Under the pieces are notes generated by a model. That model was not told the DNA's origin. It ran no database searches and saw only the letters and a program-made list of their open reading frames with translations. Shown here one piece after another: positions 34,501-45,001 of a stretch of DNA of 64,000 nucleotides. The stretch lies in assembly GCA_934045905.1 (NCBI GenBank), contig OW203764.1, positions 36,167,328 through 36,231,327 on the forward strand, given 5' to 3'. The position numbers and the translations under genes are program-made. Each line of letters starts with the position of its first letter. Position 1 is the stretch's first letter. This stretch comes from Leuctra nigra. Its lineage: Eukaryota > Arthropoda > Insecta > Plecoptera > Leuctridae.

Positions 34501-37500
34501 CTTGAAAATAATTGGCCTTCCAATCAGGGCTTGATTTGGGCTCTTTGACCTCCTCTAGCCCTCACCAATGCACTGCTACCTTTACTACGTATACCAGGGC
34601 AGTTCAAACCGCTTTAGTCAATTCGGTTTGAGTTGAAATCGGTTTGAAACCTGTGATATACACATCGGATTGAACATTCGGGTTCGTTCAAGTCGCTTCT
34701 CAAAGTGAACTGGAGGTTGCAAACCGATTTGAAATAACCTGATATACTGTTCGATGCGCATTGACGGTGCGCGCGCATCTCATCATAATACTTTTTCCGG
34801 TTAAAGTAGTTGCGATTTGAGACGTGTGATTTTGAGACGTGTGTTTGTGAATTTATAACGTGTTTGCTTGACGAGTTGATTCTTTTATGTAAAGTACAGA
34901 ATAAAGGTTATTATGGATGATTCACAGAAAGTAGATTCTAATTTTCTAACGTCAAAGCCTAATTCCTCAAATGACTGGCCTTCAAAACAAGTTTGACGTT
35001 TAGGTACCTATTTCTATTTCCGGTAAGCTACAGGAGGGAAATTTAATTTCAAATCGGTTTGCTTCAATACGTATGTGATGCAGCTTGGTATACGGTCACG
35101 CCCCAAACCGATTTCAACTCAAACCGAATTGACTAAAGCAGTTTGAACTTGCCTGGTATACGTAGTACTTGACGCGGTGGTGGGGCTTAAGGGGTCGACC
35201 TAGCCCTTTGCCCTCCCCAAATTCGTGGGCCCCTCGGGCCGGTCTCCCCTCTCGAGACGGTGATCCCCTGAAATCGGGTCCCACCAGCCCAAATCCCCCC
35301 ACCCAGTCTGTCCCCATTCTGAACTGGCTTTCCACCAGTTTCAGACTCCCCCGGATCGGGCCTGTTAGGTCGACCCCTCCCTATGTCCTCGCTTGAATTC
35401 AACAAAGTTAACAAAATCTTAAAGGCCGGCTGTCGTTAAAATTAAAGGTGCAAATCATTCTAAAAAGTCCAACGCCAAAAACGGGAAGTCTCTACGAGCT
35501 CTCGTTTGAAAGTTATTCTTATATAACCCACAGGCGGCTGATTCCATGATGTCACCGCTACGGTAGGCGTTGTTTCTCTATAGTCGAGCTGCTAAGAGCC
35601 ATTTAACGAAACATTTCGGGGTTTGGTGATAACATTGTGGATTTTGGATATGTTGTAGAGAAAATATAACCATTTTCTTTGACCCCAGGAGGTATTTCAT
35701 ATCTTCCCCCATTAGGGGGTGGCAAGGGTTCAAAGTTTGAGGGATGGTTTCATAATTAATTTCAACGAACTGTAGGTACTAATAAAACATGCCACTAGAT
35801 AGACGTACGATAAATTGTAACAGGGTCCAAATAATAGACCATATAAAAAATGTATCATGAAACAAAACATTTATTAAGTAGGTAGGTACCCATATCTCCA
35901 CGGGAATATGAAATTACATTTTCTTTTATTAGGCGGTAGGTACGTATCTTTTCCTACTTGTTCTATGAATTCAGAATGTATTAAATTTTTCATTTGGAAA
36001 TAGGTACCTACCTATATAGGTACCTATTAGAATGCATTGCTTACTTAGACTGCTTAGACTAAAGATACCTACTACTTCGACTGTGATTCTGGCCATATCT
36101 GGCGATGTGATCAATAAAGTTCCCACACTTGCTTTTGCAAAATTGAAATTTTGTATAGTACGTTTAGTTTTCAAGATTTAACAAGATTTTCTGGATTTGT
36201 TTCCAGAACAATACCTAAAGTAAGTCCCTTCCATAATAATGTTGGGTACATTTGCTTTGTATGGGGGAACAGTAAAACAAGTTTTGAGTGTATTCATAGG
36301 TACTAATTAAAGAAAACGTTTAATAAGTAGGTCTAGATACCTACAAAATTTATTTTGGCCGTTGTAGCTCCTCAGCTCTTTCAACATGATTTTTAATGAG
36401 CTTAAGCCATCGCATCGCAACCCATGGAACGAATTATCATCTCAGAGTGTATCAATAACATTGTTTGGACTCTGGACATATGTCTGGCATAGTAAATGTT
36501 CAGGTTTGTCCAGCAACTAGCTTGGGGTGCCACCCTGCCATATGATCTCGGCATTGCTTAATAATAGGAGCCTATATTATATACATACCTTCTATTTATT
36601 TGTGATTGTAATGTCTACTTAATGTTTCTCTTACTTTTTCTCAGAATGGGGAGGCTAACGAACGTACACACTTATTAGTGGATCCTGTCAGTAATAACAC
36701 AAACATTCAGAGAGTTCAGAGGTCAGTATGCTTTATGATTACCTATTTGTAAACTCTGTGTTCTTTCTTCACAGTGCACAAATTACATTATCTCTATGAA
36801 TGATGACATTGTCTAGATTCTCCAATAATAATTGATAAATTCCACTTTTTAGCGACGAGTTCCTTGCGCGCTATCCGAATTCTTTACCAAAGAAAACCGA
36901 CGAACAGTCCGCTCTAAATCGAATACTACAAGAAACAGCAACGTGAGTATATTGTGCAGACTCTACATTTCCATTGTGACAATGTGGTGTTGGCATTCAG
37001 CATTTAGAACTTAAGAAGAGATGAATAAATTGTTCTCCTTGTTACGCTAGCCAGCGTCACATTTGGGTTGATTTAAAAGTCATGGCAAACCCCTCCGTTG
37101 TAGCTCAGCAGCTCTTTCAACATGATTTTTAATGAATTACGAATTACCTATCTCAGTTTATAGATAAACTCAGAAATAGAGAACATTGTATGGACGAATG
37201 CTTAGTAAATGTTCAGTTTTGTCCAGCAACTAGCGTGGGGTGCCATATGATATTGCCGGTTTTGCTAGAAGTCATTTACTAATGTAGGTAGGTAGGCACC
37301 TACCTTAATATTTTGATATGCATTCTTATATACCGTATTAACTCGTGTATAAGACGCACTCGTGTATAAGACGCACCCTTGTTTTGAGAAGTCTATTTTA
37401 AGAAAACACTTAATGAAAAGCACTGCCAACTTGTTGTAAACAAACAGTAATTTCCTGCTTCTGAGAAAGGGGGGAGGGGAGTCTCTTCCCAGCAGCTGTT

Positions 37501-40500
37501 GCTTGCTCTAAGAGGCATGCACCTGCCTTTCCTCTGCATTCCAAAACAAACCCAACTCCCCTCCTCCCCTTCTATTAAGACGCCATTCAACAGTGTTTAG
37601 ACTATTTTATGTCTGTCAGAGCAATGTTTTTCAGACGTAAACATATATTTTGTCTCCTGATCTAAATGCAAGGGAAAACATTTTGTTGCAAAAATGTAAT
37701 ATGTTAATAGTGTTGTGTCTAGACTCAGTATGAGTAGTCCAGACAGAGTGAGAGGGAAAGGCAGAGATAGACAACATGTGGCAGTCTACCACAGCTCTAT
37801 TTACAAACATCCACCTTGGATTTACTGGGAAAAAAGCTTGGTATGCGTGTATAAGACGCAGGGCTGTTTTCAGAATCAAAATATTGACATATAATTGCGT
37901 CTTATACACGAGTTAATACGGTATGAATTAATATGAATTCTTGAACAAGGCTTGTGATTGGTTGTAAACCTAATTACTGCAATGAGCTTGGTACCTACCA
38001 AATTTCGCTGACTGAAAATTGATTTTACTTAGTATGAACACTCGAACAGTTCGGCATATTACGTAGTCGCAGTACTATGTCATGATCACAAGAAATTAAT
38101 ATTAACTAGGAAAACGCTCGGTGTAACGCGTTGATAAGCGAGCACGGATGTACAGAACATCTAAGCATACCTACCCGAAATTCCGTAAATAATCCCTGAA
38201 TAATAACGGTAATTAATAATTATAGACGAAATGCCCGTCACGGCTAAGAACCTGATCAGGTAAATGAAGGAAAAACACCAGAGAATGCAGTCTAAGGATG
38301 TTATCTTCCTGCTTTATCTCCCATGTTATCTTTTATTTGTTTGATATATGAAGGAAGATGACACACAGAAGTTTAATTGTACTTCATGATCAAAGCTGTG
38401 CGGACGTCTCGTCTATAATTACCAAAATCACTTGCAGGATCACAGAAGAGTTGAGATTTTCTTCAGAAACTGGAAAGATTATCACAAAACCTTACATTCA
38501 ATGCATTGCATCTCATAGATGAAATGTCAATTTTGGAAACAAATGTCACTGACTCGAGGTAGTACTATAGACATTTGCAGTGGTCATGGTCCAATAGGTA
38601 TTTTTAATTTTATATCATCTCAAACACACCAAACTTAAAGTGTGGAAATTGCAAGAAGAACAGCACAAACAGGAATTCAGAAGTATGATAAAAGAGGGAA
38701 TACCAGACGGCCAAGTAAGAGCTGTGGAAGAGGAGTGGACAGAATTCAGAGATAAGATGGTAATGAGCGCAGAGAGAGTATGTGGCCGGGTAAAGGGAAA
38801 GAAGAGAGAAAAGGAAACACCATGGTGGAATAAAAAGGTTAAATACGTGGTTAAGGAGAAAAGGGACGCATGGCAAAGGAAAGAAATAGCGAGATCTGAG
38901 GAGAATAATCGGGCTTACTCTGAAGCAAAACAGCTGGTGAAACCATAGAGATGTATACACAGAGAGGGGCATGTACGGGTTATGCATGTGACCACGACAG
39001 AGTTCTAAAAAATGGCCGCCGAAACAGAGGGAACTATGGGAGGCGGCCATATTGGGGAAACTTTTCTGACAGTCCACATTGAATGAATTGAGATATATTG
39101 TCTGTATTGTCGATATTAACGGTGTTAATTAAAGTGTATTCATTATTTAAACGATATATGTAAGGCAAAGTGTTGTCAGAATGTTTCCAGGATGTGGTAA
39201 GAGTGCTGGCGAACCGAAGAAATGGAAAAAACGGTATTATTGTGCTCTTGGAATGTGCACAAATAATACTCGCGATGTCGGAGAAGACATCATTTTGTTA
39301 CCCTTTCCAAAGCCATGCCGTGATTATTTATCTTCATTATATGAACATCGGCAATTGTTTAAAATCTACTACTTAACTACTTCACTTGATGTTTACTTCA
39401 CTTACTTCTACTTGATTAATAAATCTACTTATTCCTTACGTACTTGGGTCGTTCTCAAAAAAATCGTACTTTTCAGTTCCAAAAAAGACAAAAAAAATCT
39501 AATATTTTGAAGTAAAATTTGCTTGAATTTATTGATATATCTTTTAACTATTCATTCTGAATAGTGGTCAATTCTAATTTTTCATATTTTAAGTAAAATT
39601 GCACTAATCTTTGGTACCTAGTGATATTGGACTATTGGACTAAAAGTATGTTAATATTTGATGTTTAATAATACTTTTTATTATATTACTTCAGTGTTCA
39701 ATAAATAATACGATATAGAAAAAAAAATTAACATTTAAAAATTATATGATAACAGGGACTATTCAGAGTGGATATCCACAGATTAAAATACATTAATAAA
39801 ATTGTATATATTTTAAATCTTAATTTAACTGTTAGTACTTTTGCCTTGGGACATGCTTTTCAGGCCTCTCTCCAGCAATCTTCCTGAATTTCTAAAAAAA
39901 GATAATAATTGCACAAAAAATGGCCTGATATTTAACTAAATGGACTGCGTAAAAGTATATTATCTACATTTCTTTAGCTTTAATGAATTCTCAAAGTCTC
40001 GGACGCGAAAAGTACAACTTTTTTGAGAACGACCCACTTATTTACAAGTCCTTTCAAATAAATACCTATTCAATTACATAGTACCTAGTAATGAAACAAA
40101 ATGTGTTCCTTAGCCAAGGTTCCTAACCCCACATTACAAGAACTTGTCAAACATACTTCAAGGATTATAACGTTTTAAAATAATCTAGGTGTTTATTTTA
40201 ATGTCTATTGAAATAAACTCACCTTTATTCATCTCATTTTTCTCCATATTTCAAGTTTTAAATCTAGTAAACAAGAGATCACTACGATTGTTGACCTGTG
40301 AAACATGTGTAAAACTGATGTCAACACAATTTCATTCCCCAGTATGGCCGCCTGTCAGATGAAGGGTGGGAGTGGCCAAGGCCGAGCCCCCGTCACTGGC
40401 GCGCGTTTTAAGATGCCCCTCTCTGTACGAAGTACAGTTATATATCTCTATGGTGAAACAAACGGTCCAGGAAGAGAAAAAGAAGACAATGGAGGTCTTC

Positions 40501-43500
40501 GCAGCAAAGTTGGATGAGGACTACAAAGGGAATAAGAAAATGCTCTATGGGTTGATGAAGAACAAGAGAAAGCAAGGAGATTCGAGAAGAAATATGATAG
40601 ACGAACAGGGGAACCTTGTAACAGAAGAGGACGAAATCAAGAAACTATGGGAGACCCATTTCAAGAACCTGTTGAACAGTTGTCCACACCCTGATGCTCA
40701 AACTCTAACCACCATTACTGATGACGCCGGCGTCGACCGTCCAGAAGAGAAAGATATTTCGGTGGAAGAGATTGCCGTAGCGATTGGAGAAATGAGCAAC
40801 GGAAAGTCTCCAGGAGTCGACGAAGTTTCAGCTGAGATGCTGAAAGCGGCGGGACCAGCAGGCGCTTACTGGCTCTGGAGGGTGATTACGGCAGCATGGC
40901 AAGAAAGGAAGATTCCTAGGAATTGGGAAGAAGGAATAATTATCCCCACTTTTAAAAAGGGTAACCGAGGCCTGTGCCAGAACTATCGCGGAATCACCCT
41001 CATGAGCCAGTGCGCTAAGGTCTACGAGAAAGTGATTGGAAGAAGGTTGCGAGAACATACTGATCCCCAACTCCGAGAGGAGCAGTACGGATTCCGAGGT
41101 GGAAGATCAACAATTGACTTGATATTTGCCTTAAAGCAGATGATGGAGGCAAAGTGGGAGGAGGGTAGGGATATGTACATGGTATTTCTGGACCTGCAAA
41201 AGGCATACGACTCGCTACCTCGACAGACGGTATGGCAATGCCTGGAGAGGAAAGGAGTGTATCCTGAGCTGATTGAACGGGTCCAAAGCACATACAGTCA
41301 CAGCCGCAGCATGGTCCAGACAGCAGTCGGAAGATCCGGGTGGTTCAACATCAACACAGGTCTCCGACAAGGCAGTGCACTCTCACCAATGTTATTTAAC
41401 ATCGTCATGGATGAGATGATAAGAAAAGTGGAACGGGAAGAGAGCGACCAGTCAACAACTCTTGTGTTTGCCGACGACATCATGGTGTGGGGAGAATGTG
41501 CACAGGACGTCCAAGAGAAGATCGACAGATGGGATGTAGTAACTCGGGAATACGGGCTCAGGATAAGCAGAGAAAAGAGTGAGGCCATGGTGATGAGTAG
41601 GGATAAGAAAGCCCAAAATACTAACATCCAGCTACAAGGAGAAGTACTCGAAGTAAAGCAGGAGTTCAAATATCTAGGAAGCATAGTGACCAATGAGGCT
41701 AGGATGGGAGCAGAGATATCTAGGCGGATACACCTTGCCAGTGGATTCTACCAGTCAGTCAGAAAGCTTCTGTGGAACGAAGACATGCCAACCAAATGCA
41801 AGATGCTACTCTACAAGACGTACTTCATACCAATACTAACTTATGGTGCAGTTACATGGACATTGACCAACAAAGAAGCAGGAAATGTCCAGGCGGCCGA
41901 GATGAAATTCCTCAGAAGCATCGCTGGAGTATCGAAGATGGAAAAGCAAAGAAGTACTGACATAAGGAAGAAGCTAGGTGTTGAGAGCCTCAACTATAAG
42001 ATAGGAAGAGACAGACTACGCTGGTATGGTCATCTTAGAAGAATGAATCCCAAGAGAATACCGAAGAGAGAATTTGAAAGAGCGAGAGACCGGGAAAGCA
42101 GAAGGGGTAGACCGAGAGTGAAGTGGGAGGACCAGGTGAAGTGGGATGTAGAGGAAAGAGGTGAGGAGTGGGGAACAGTGACTGCAGAAAGATTGTGGGA
42201 GGACAGAGAGAGGTGGAGAGTCATGGTGGAGCGGCAGCAACCAGAATACGAAGAGGAGGAGGAAGAAGAAGAGTGTGATGTGTCAGGACCGGCCACCCGA
42301 CATCACTGAAGCAAAGGCCCAAGATGGATGGTGGAATTCCACCCCCCGACCCGACATTGTGTTGGAAACGGGAGACAGATATTTATTATTATAAACTTTC
42401 ACATAGAAATTTCGCTGGCGTGGTAATGTTACCTAAACAGCATAAATCCAATTTCCAATGAAACCAATGGAGCGATCTTGCTGAAAATCATTTTGACTAT
42501 AAAGATAATAGTAATATAAGTTTTGTGAAAAAATTGGTCTGATCCATTACTTTGTTTGGCAGGAGACGCCAAATGCACAAATAAACAAAAAAAAACAAAA
42601 AAAAAACAGAGATTCAAGCCATAAGTTTCAAGTGGAGACGCTCGCTTAATAATCCATCCATCCCACATTCCAACACATTGGGTCAGGGAGTGGTGGGTAT
42701 TCCCACTAACACTATGCCACAGCACTTGTGGAAACTGCCTGGCATTTCCACCTCCTTAATCCATATTGACTGTGGCTAATTTAACAAAAGATTAAAATTT
42801 GACTTGAAATTAGAGTCGATAGATACCATATTTTCACCGATACCAATACTCACTTTTTAATTACCGATACCAATAGTATCGCTAGTGTTGGGATTTTTCA
42901 TGAAATTTTTTTTTTTTGAAAATTTTCATGAAATTTTGTATGAAAATTTTCAATGTTTTGAATCCTGAGGAAGGTAAATTTATTTTTTTTATTTTTTTTT
43001 TCTGGTAGGTGCACCGACATTTTTAAACATATTTCTATCACGCATAATAATGTAACACACCTCCATTAATCCTACTTTACAAAAAAAAGCATTGAAAATA
43101 TGCTAAATGGTCCTCTGTAAATGGGTATTTTCATGAACATTATCATGAAAATTTTCAGGTCCCAACACTAAGTATCACCGATACATTTGTTACTTGATAT
43201 TTCTGTAGTTCCTGTTTACCAAAGCCTGAATTCAATCAAAATTCTCAAAACTAGAGATTTTGGAGATTATGTTCTACCAAAATTAGTTGAAATCAAAACT
43301 TCACGATGCAATGAATTCATCTGACAAAACAGCCAACATTAGTCACCTCTTGCAACCTTGGCTCTGATTGGTTGAGGCATCCGCCAATGGTGATACAGCT
43401 CACTGACATGATGCCAATGAGCGCCCATGGCGGGTAAACGCCCACAATTCAAAATTTCAATTGAAGTATCACGATACTTTTGATACCTATAGTATTGGTA

Positions 43501-44320
43501 GTATCGCAAGTATCGGTATCGGCCTATCTCTAATTGATATTGATTTGTCCCCAAGCCACGAGTATTGGTCACCCTCACTCAATGATTGCGAATGATTTTC
43601 CACCAGGAATGTGATTGACGTTGCCGCCCTGGACCCACACAATCTCGAGCAACATGAATATTTGGACAGAGTGAAACATTACCACCAGAAGTTAGGAACA
43701 GCGGCGCGGTGGTCTCCTCCCAGAAGGCCTCCGAGTTTACTGCAAGACATATCAGCACCGGAGCGGCTTCTGGCAGCCGAACCTCTCTCACATCATGATC
43801 GACTTTTAGTAAGTAGCTTGCCTAGTTAATAAGAAATTACTAAAACAAATAATAAGGAGTGCCTACCTAGGTACCTACTAATGACACAATTTAGCATTTC
43901 TTTTAATAACAATTAAAATTACAAAATAATATCTTTGTAGTGTTCCTCTAGACCCTTATTTAAACACTTATTTAAACGGAAACGGATTGGCTGCTGATCA
44001 GGTTCCTTAACATCAATCCTTGTTATTAGGTATTAATGAAATCAATGCTCAACTACTAGAGGTAGATGACGAGTTAGCATAGACAGACTTCATTGGATGA
44101 TGCCATCCACATTTTTTTCAGCCAATCCATTTATTTTCACTTTTCTTTTTCTTTTTAGTTGATGTCTATTTTTCTCATGTATCCTATTGTGGCGTGCTCT
44201 TCTCTATAACCCACCTCTTCTGCACAGATATCAACTGCAGCAGAGAAAGCCAGCTCGGCTTTGGCTGACGTCAAAGTAGAACATAAAGAAGATTTAGTCG
44301 TTCCTTTCGGGATTCCTTGA
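31563..44320 (+). CDS. LAMTOR1: Ragulator complex protein LAMTOR1 (complete, 5 exons)
   Basis: LAMTOR1 (p18) tethers the Ragulator complex to late endosomes and lysosomes, where it recruits Rag GTPases and mTORC1. Exons: 31563-31604, 36645-36721, 36853-36942, 43607-43808, 44228-44320; phases agree and give 167 residues (the human protein has 161). The N-terminus MGCCYSC has Gly2 for myristoylation and Cys3/Cys4 for palmitoylation, as in the family. ERTHLLVDP is the conserved acidic-dileucine-type segment. FLARYPNSLPKKTDEQSAL, NVIDVAALDPHNLEQHEYLD and the helical C-terminus ending VVPFGIP match the family order. The tiny first exon (14 codons) carries the whole lipidation signal. Introns 1 (5.0 kb) and 3 (6.7 kb) are swollen by transposons. 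A poly(A) signal AATAAA is at 44659-44664. Confidence 0.95.
31833..32476. mobile_element. hAT non-autonomous transposon, exact 8-bp duplication
   Basis: CAGAGCTGGGTAGTAACTTA at the left and TAACTTACCCAGCTCTG at the right are inverted repeats; GGTATACT stands at 31825-31832 and 32477-32484. GTAACGCGTTAC-type units repeat inside both ends. It lies in LAMTOR1 intron 1. The antisense frame 32018-32263 is not supported. Confidence 0.9.
32597..33423. mobile_element. hAT non-autonomous transposon, exact 8-bp duplication
   Basis: The ends CAGTGTTGGGC and GCCCAACACTG are perfect inverted repeats, with CCCATATG at 32589-32596 and 33424-33431. The subterminal DNA is built of AAGTAACG/CGTTACTT units, related in style to the element 120 bp to the left. 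The open frame 32877-33269 has no recognisable domain. Confidence 0.92.
33487..33680 (-). repeat. Dispersed GGGCCC-rich repeat with decamer tandem
   Basis: The G/C core (GGGGGGAGGGCCCCCCAG, GCGGGTCCGGGTCGCGCAG) appears twice, the second time as CCCCCAGAAGAACGCGACTC. Between them the decamer GACACCCAGT repeats about four times (33560-33612). It is the same family as 15326-15530. Confidence 0.65.
33763..33886. mobile_element. Small foldback element, 124 bp
   Basis: ACATAAAATGATAACTTTCT and its mirror near 33860-33880 pair over the full arm. Each arm also contains the self-palindrome TTGTCACGGTGACAA. The ends GGGTGGGATT and AATTGCCCC-type are related. No coding. Confidence 0.7.
33905..34276. 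mobile_element. Long foldback (hairpin) element, arms about 165 bp
   Basis: The left arm starts ACGGCTGGGTAGTGAGTTTG and the right arm ends TCACTACCCAGCCGT. In between, GAATAAGTTATAAGTTTTAT, TTAACAAAACAGGGCTATG and TTTTTATCAATATC are all mirrored. The loop is only about 40 bp (near 34070-34110), so the transcript would form a near-perfect hairpin. It lies in LAMTOR1 intron 1. Confidence 0.8.
34585..35165. mobile_element. TA-flanked DNA transposon with long ends (CTACGTATACCAGG)
   Basis: CTACGTATACCAGGGCAGTT and the mirror CTGGTATACGTAG close the element, with further mirrored TTTAGTCAATTCGGTTTGAG. TA stands at 34583-34584 and 35166-35167. AAACCGATTTGAA units repeat near both ends. No transposase frame. 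Confidence 0.75.
35168..36354. other. LAMTOR1 intron 1 sequence without a gene
   Basis: 35170-35395 is unusually GC-rich (GACCTAGCCC to GGGCCTGTTAGGTCGACC, with GGTCGACC at both ends, which suggests an inverted-repeat boundary). 35400-36354 is AT-rich with many TAGGTACCTA palindromes. No coding or RNA gene is supported. Confidence 0.5.
36355..36545 (+). repeat. Direct repeat flanking LAMTOR1 exons 2-3, left copy
   Basis: It contains CCGTTGTAGCTCCTCAGCTC, TTTCAACATGATTTTTAATG, TAGTAAATGTTCAGG and GTCCAGCAACTAGCTTGGGG. The same blocks in the same order are at 37090-37260, on the other side of exons 2 and 3. Confidence 0.8.
37090..37260 (+). repeat. Direct repeat flanking LAMTOR1 exons 2-3, right copy
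   Basis: The blocks CCGTTGTAGCTCAGCAGCTC, TTTCAACATGATTTTTAATG, TAGTAAATGTTCAG and GTCCAGCAACTAGCGTGGGG match the left copy at 36355-36545, with divergence in the middle. Confidence 0.8.
37333..37921. mobile_element. TA-flanked mariner-like non-autonomous transposon
   Basis: CCGTATTAACTCGTGTATAA and its mirror (TTATACACGAGTTAATACGG) close the element, with TA at 37331-37332 and 37922-37923. GTGTATAAGACGCA repeats inside each end. Its form, with TATAAGACGC repeats inside a CCGTATTWACTCG end, is common among Tc1/mariner MITEs. Lies in LAMTOR1 intron 3. Confidence 0.8.
38106..38165 (-). mobile_element. Helitron-like 3' end, copy F (- strand)
   Basis: Read on the - strand: GTGCTCGCTTATCAACGCG, then CCGAGCGTTTTCCTAG followed by T. 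It is the same terminus as the other copies. How far it extends to the right is unclear; only the end is recognisable. Confidence 0.5.
38944..40452. mobile_element. P-superfamily element with THAP remnant, exact 7-bp duplication
   Basis: The ends are CATAGAGATGTATA and, from the right, CATAGAGATATATA, each followed at some distance by AGAGAGGGGCAT. GTGAAAC stands at 38937-38943 and 40453-40459. Excision restores the LINE frame. The element keeps a THAP-like exon (39181-39390) but no transposase catalytic region. Like the element at 7787-11158 it begins with CAT and makes a 7-bp duplication. GGCCGCC motifs occur near both ends (about 39014 and 40345). Confidence 0.8.
39181..39390 (+). pseudogene. 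THAP-domain remnant in the P-superfamily element
   Basis: The frame opens MFPGCGKSAGEPKKWKKRYY, continues with CALGMCTNNTRDVGEDI and LLPFPKPCRDYLSSLYEH, then runs into low-complexity residues and a stop at 39510. C-x4-C followed by FPKP and a helix is the start of a THAP zinc finger; the distal C-x2-H pair is not seen. The same pattern is at 10112-10455 on the other strand. Confidence 0.5.
40453..42309 (+). CDS. Reverse transcriptase of the RTE-like LINE (C-terminal exon-free ORF, 5' part displaced)
   Basis: The frame is open for more than 600 codons with no stop. Visible RT blocks: GEMSNGKSPGVDEVSAEML (block 1-2), IIIPTFKKGNRGLCQNYRGI, EEQYGFRGGRSTIDLIFAL, MVFLDLQKAYDSLPRQ, GLRQGSALSPMLFNIVMDEM and the catalytic FADDIMVWG. 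After the thumb comes a basic C-terminal region with WYGHLRRMNPKRIPKREFE and GRPRVKWEDQ, as in RTE-like and related LINEs. The start codon at 40366 belongs to the inserted element, not to the LINE. All catalytic Asp residues are present, so it was intact until the P-superfamily insertion. The clade is a judgement from the C-terminal pattern. Confidence 0.85.
   Translation: MKQTVQEEKKKTMEVFAAKLDEDYKGNKKMLYGLMKNKRKQGDSRRNMIDEQGNLVTEEDEIKKLWETHFKNLLNSCPHPDAQTLTTITDDAGVDRPEEKDISVEEIAVAIGEMSNGKSPGVDEVSAEMLKAAGPAGAYWLWRVITAAWQERKIPRNWEEGIIIPTFKKGNRGLCQNYRGITLMSQCAKVYEKVIGRRLREHTDPQLREEQYGFRGGRSTIDLIFALKQMMEAKWEEGRDMYMVFLDLQKAYDSLPRQTVWQCLERKGVYPELIERVQSTYSHSRSMVQTAVGRSGWFNINTGLRQGSALSPMLFNIVMDEMIRKVEREESDQSTTLVFADDIMVWGECAQDVQEKIDRWDVVTREYGLRISREKSEAMVMSRDKKAQNTNIQLQGEVLEVKQEFKYLGSIVTNEARMGAEISRRIHLASGFYQSVRKLLWNEDMPTKCKMLLYKTYFIPILTYGAVTWTLTNKEAGNVQAAEMKFLRSIAGVSKMEKQRSTDIRKKLGVESLNYKIGRDRLRWYGHLRRMNPKRIPKREFERARDRESRRGRPRVKWEDQVKWDVEERGEEWGTVTAERLWEDRERWRVMVERQQPEYEEEEEEEECDVSGPATRHH
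42812..43536. mobile_element. hAT-like relic with TAGAG/CTCTA ends, host of a nested element
   Basis: TAGAGTCGATAGATACCA at the left and GGCCTATCTCTA at the right are weak inverted relatives; CGATACCAATA-type units (GATACCAATACTC, GTATCGGTATCGG) are mirrored next to the ends. No exact target duplication is visible. A smaller hAT element is inserted at 42883-43170. Confidence 0.45.
42883..43170. mobile_element. hAT-like MITE nested in another element, 8-bp duplication (7 of 8)
   Basis: The ends TAGTGTTGGGATT and GGTCCCAACACTA are inverted repeats. AGTATCGC (42875-42882) and AGTATCAC (43171-43178) are a one-mismatch duplication. TTTTCATGAAA palindromes fill the interior. Confidence 0.75.
43965..44150 (+). 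repeat. Diverged copy of the 29012-29217 element
   Basis: GGATTGGCTGCTGATCAGG, ACATCAATCCTTGTTATTAG and GGATGATGCCATCC parallel the interior of the element at 29012-29217. The terminal repeats are eroded. It lies in LAMTOR1 intron 4. Confidence 0.6.
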
Positions 44321-45001
44321 TACTCTAACGAAGAAGACTGTCCAACTCCTAACTACACTGATGATTCTACAACTATGACATTTGTTTGCTGAGAATGATG
44401 TCACCGTCAATCTTTTAAGTATACCAATAAGTTTAGATCATTGAACGACTTGTGCAAAAATCAAATTATGATCTATATAGAGGTAAGCTATTTTAATGTT
44501 AGTTATTTTATGAATAAGATAAATATAATGATATGATAATTATGTTTCTACTACTACGTGTAGGTATACAAGATTATTGCATGACATTATAACCTACAGA
44601 TTATTAATACATGTAATTATATAAATTAATATTTTGAGTTTATATGTGAGACCTCTCCAATAAACATGTACTGATGCATAGAACGTCCACACAAATCATT
44701 GAGGCCTTTTCAACCTTCCAATCTTCACTTAAAATCAAATTGAAAATTGCGACCTTCTAGATTAACATTCAATCTAGTTCGTGTAGTAGCCGTGAAGGTA
44801 TACAATGTTTGGATAGAAAGGTTGGCATATTGCAAGTGCAAAGGTACCTGGAAAAGCAGCATAAAACTTTATAGTTGTGAAATGTGTCGCATTAATAGTC
44901 AGATTAATAGAGCTATTTAGTGAGGTTCCCATGAATCGCGTTAATATCGCACGCCGGATGGAATTTGTGTTTTGATGAATCTCGACAAACCTGCGATTTG
45001 A

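Larger units (their letters stand above)
38628..42393 (+). mobile_element. RTE-like LINE, 5'-truncated, split by a P-superfamily element
   Basis: The coding sequence begins in a Lys/Glu-rich linker (38628-38943, RSMIKEGIPDGQVRAVEEEW, TPWWNKKVKYVVKEKR) that precedes the reverse transcriptase. It is interrupted by the insertion 38944-40452 and continues to 42309. Removing the insertion and one 7-bp duplication rejoins the same frame. The endonuclease domain is absent (5' truncation). The 3' end after the stop is GC-rich and closes with a TATTTATTATTAT tail at about 42380-42393. It sits in LAMTOR1 intron 3 in the gene's orientation. Confidence 0.8.

Noticed and set aside
35169..35396. Pro-rich frames on both strands
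   Set aside because: Both strands are open in GC-rich DNA without conserved sequence or splice sites.
40305..40517. Frame starting upstream of the LINE RT
   Set aside because: It joins P-superfamily end sequence to the LINE out of frame; the apparent Met at 40366 is likewise from the inserted element.
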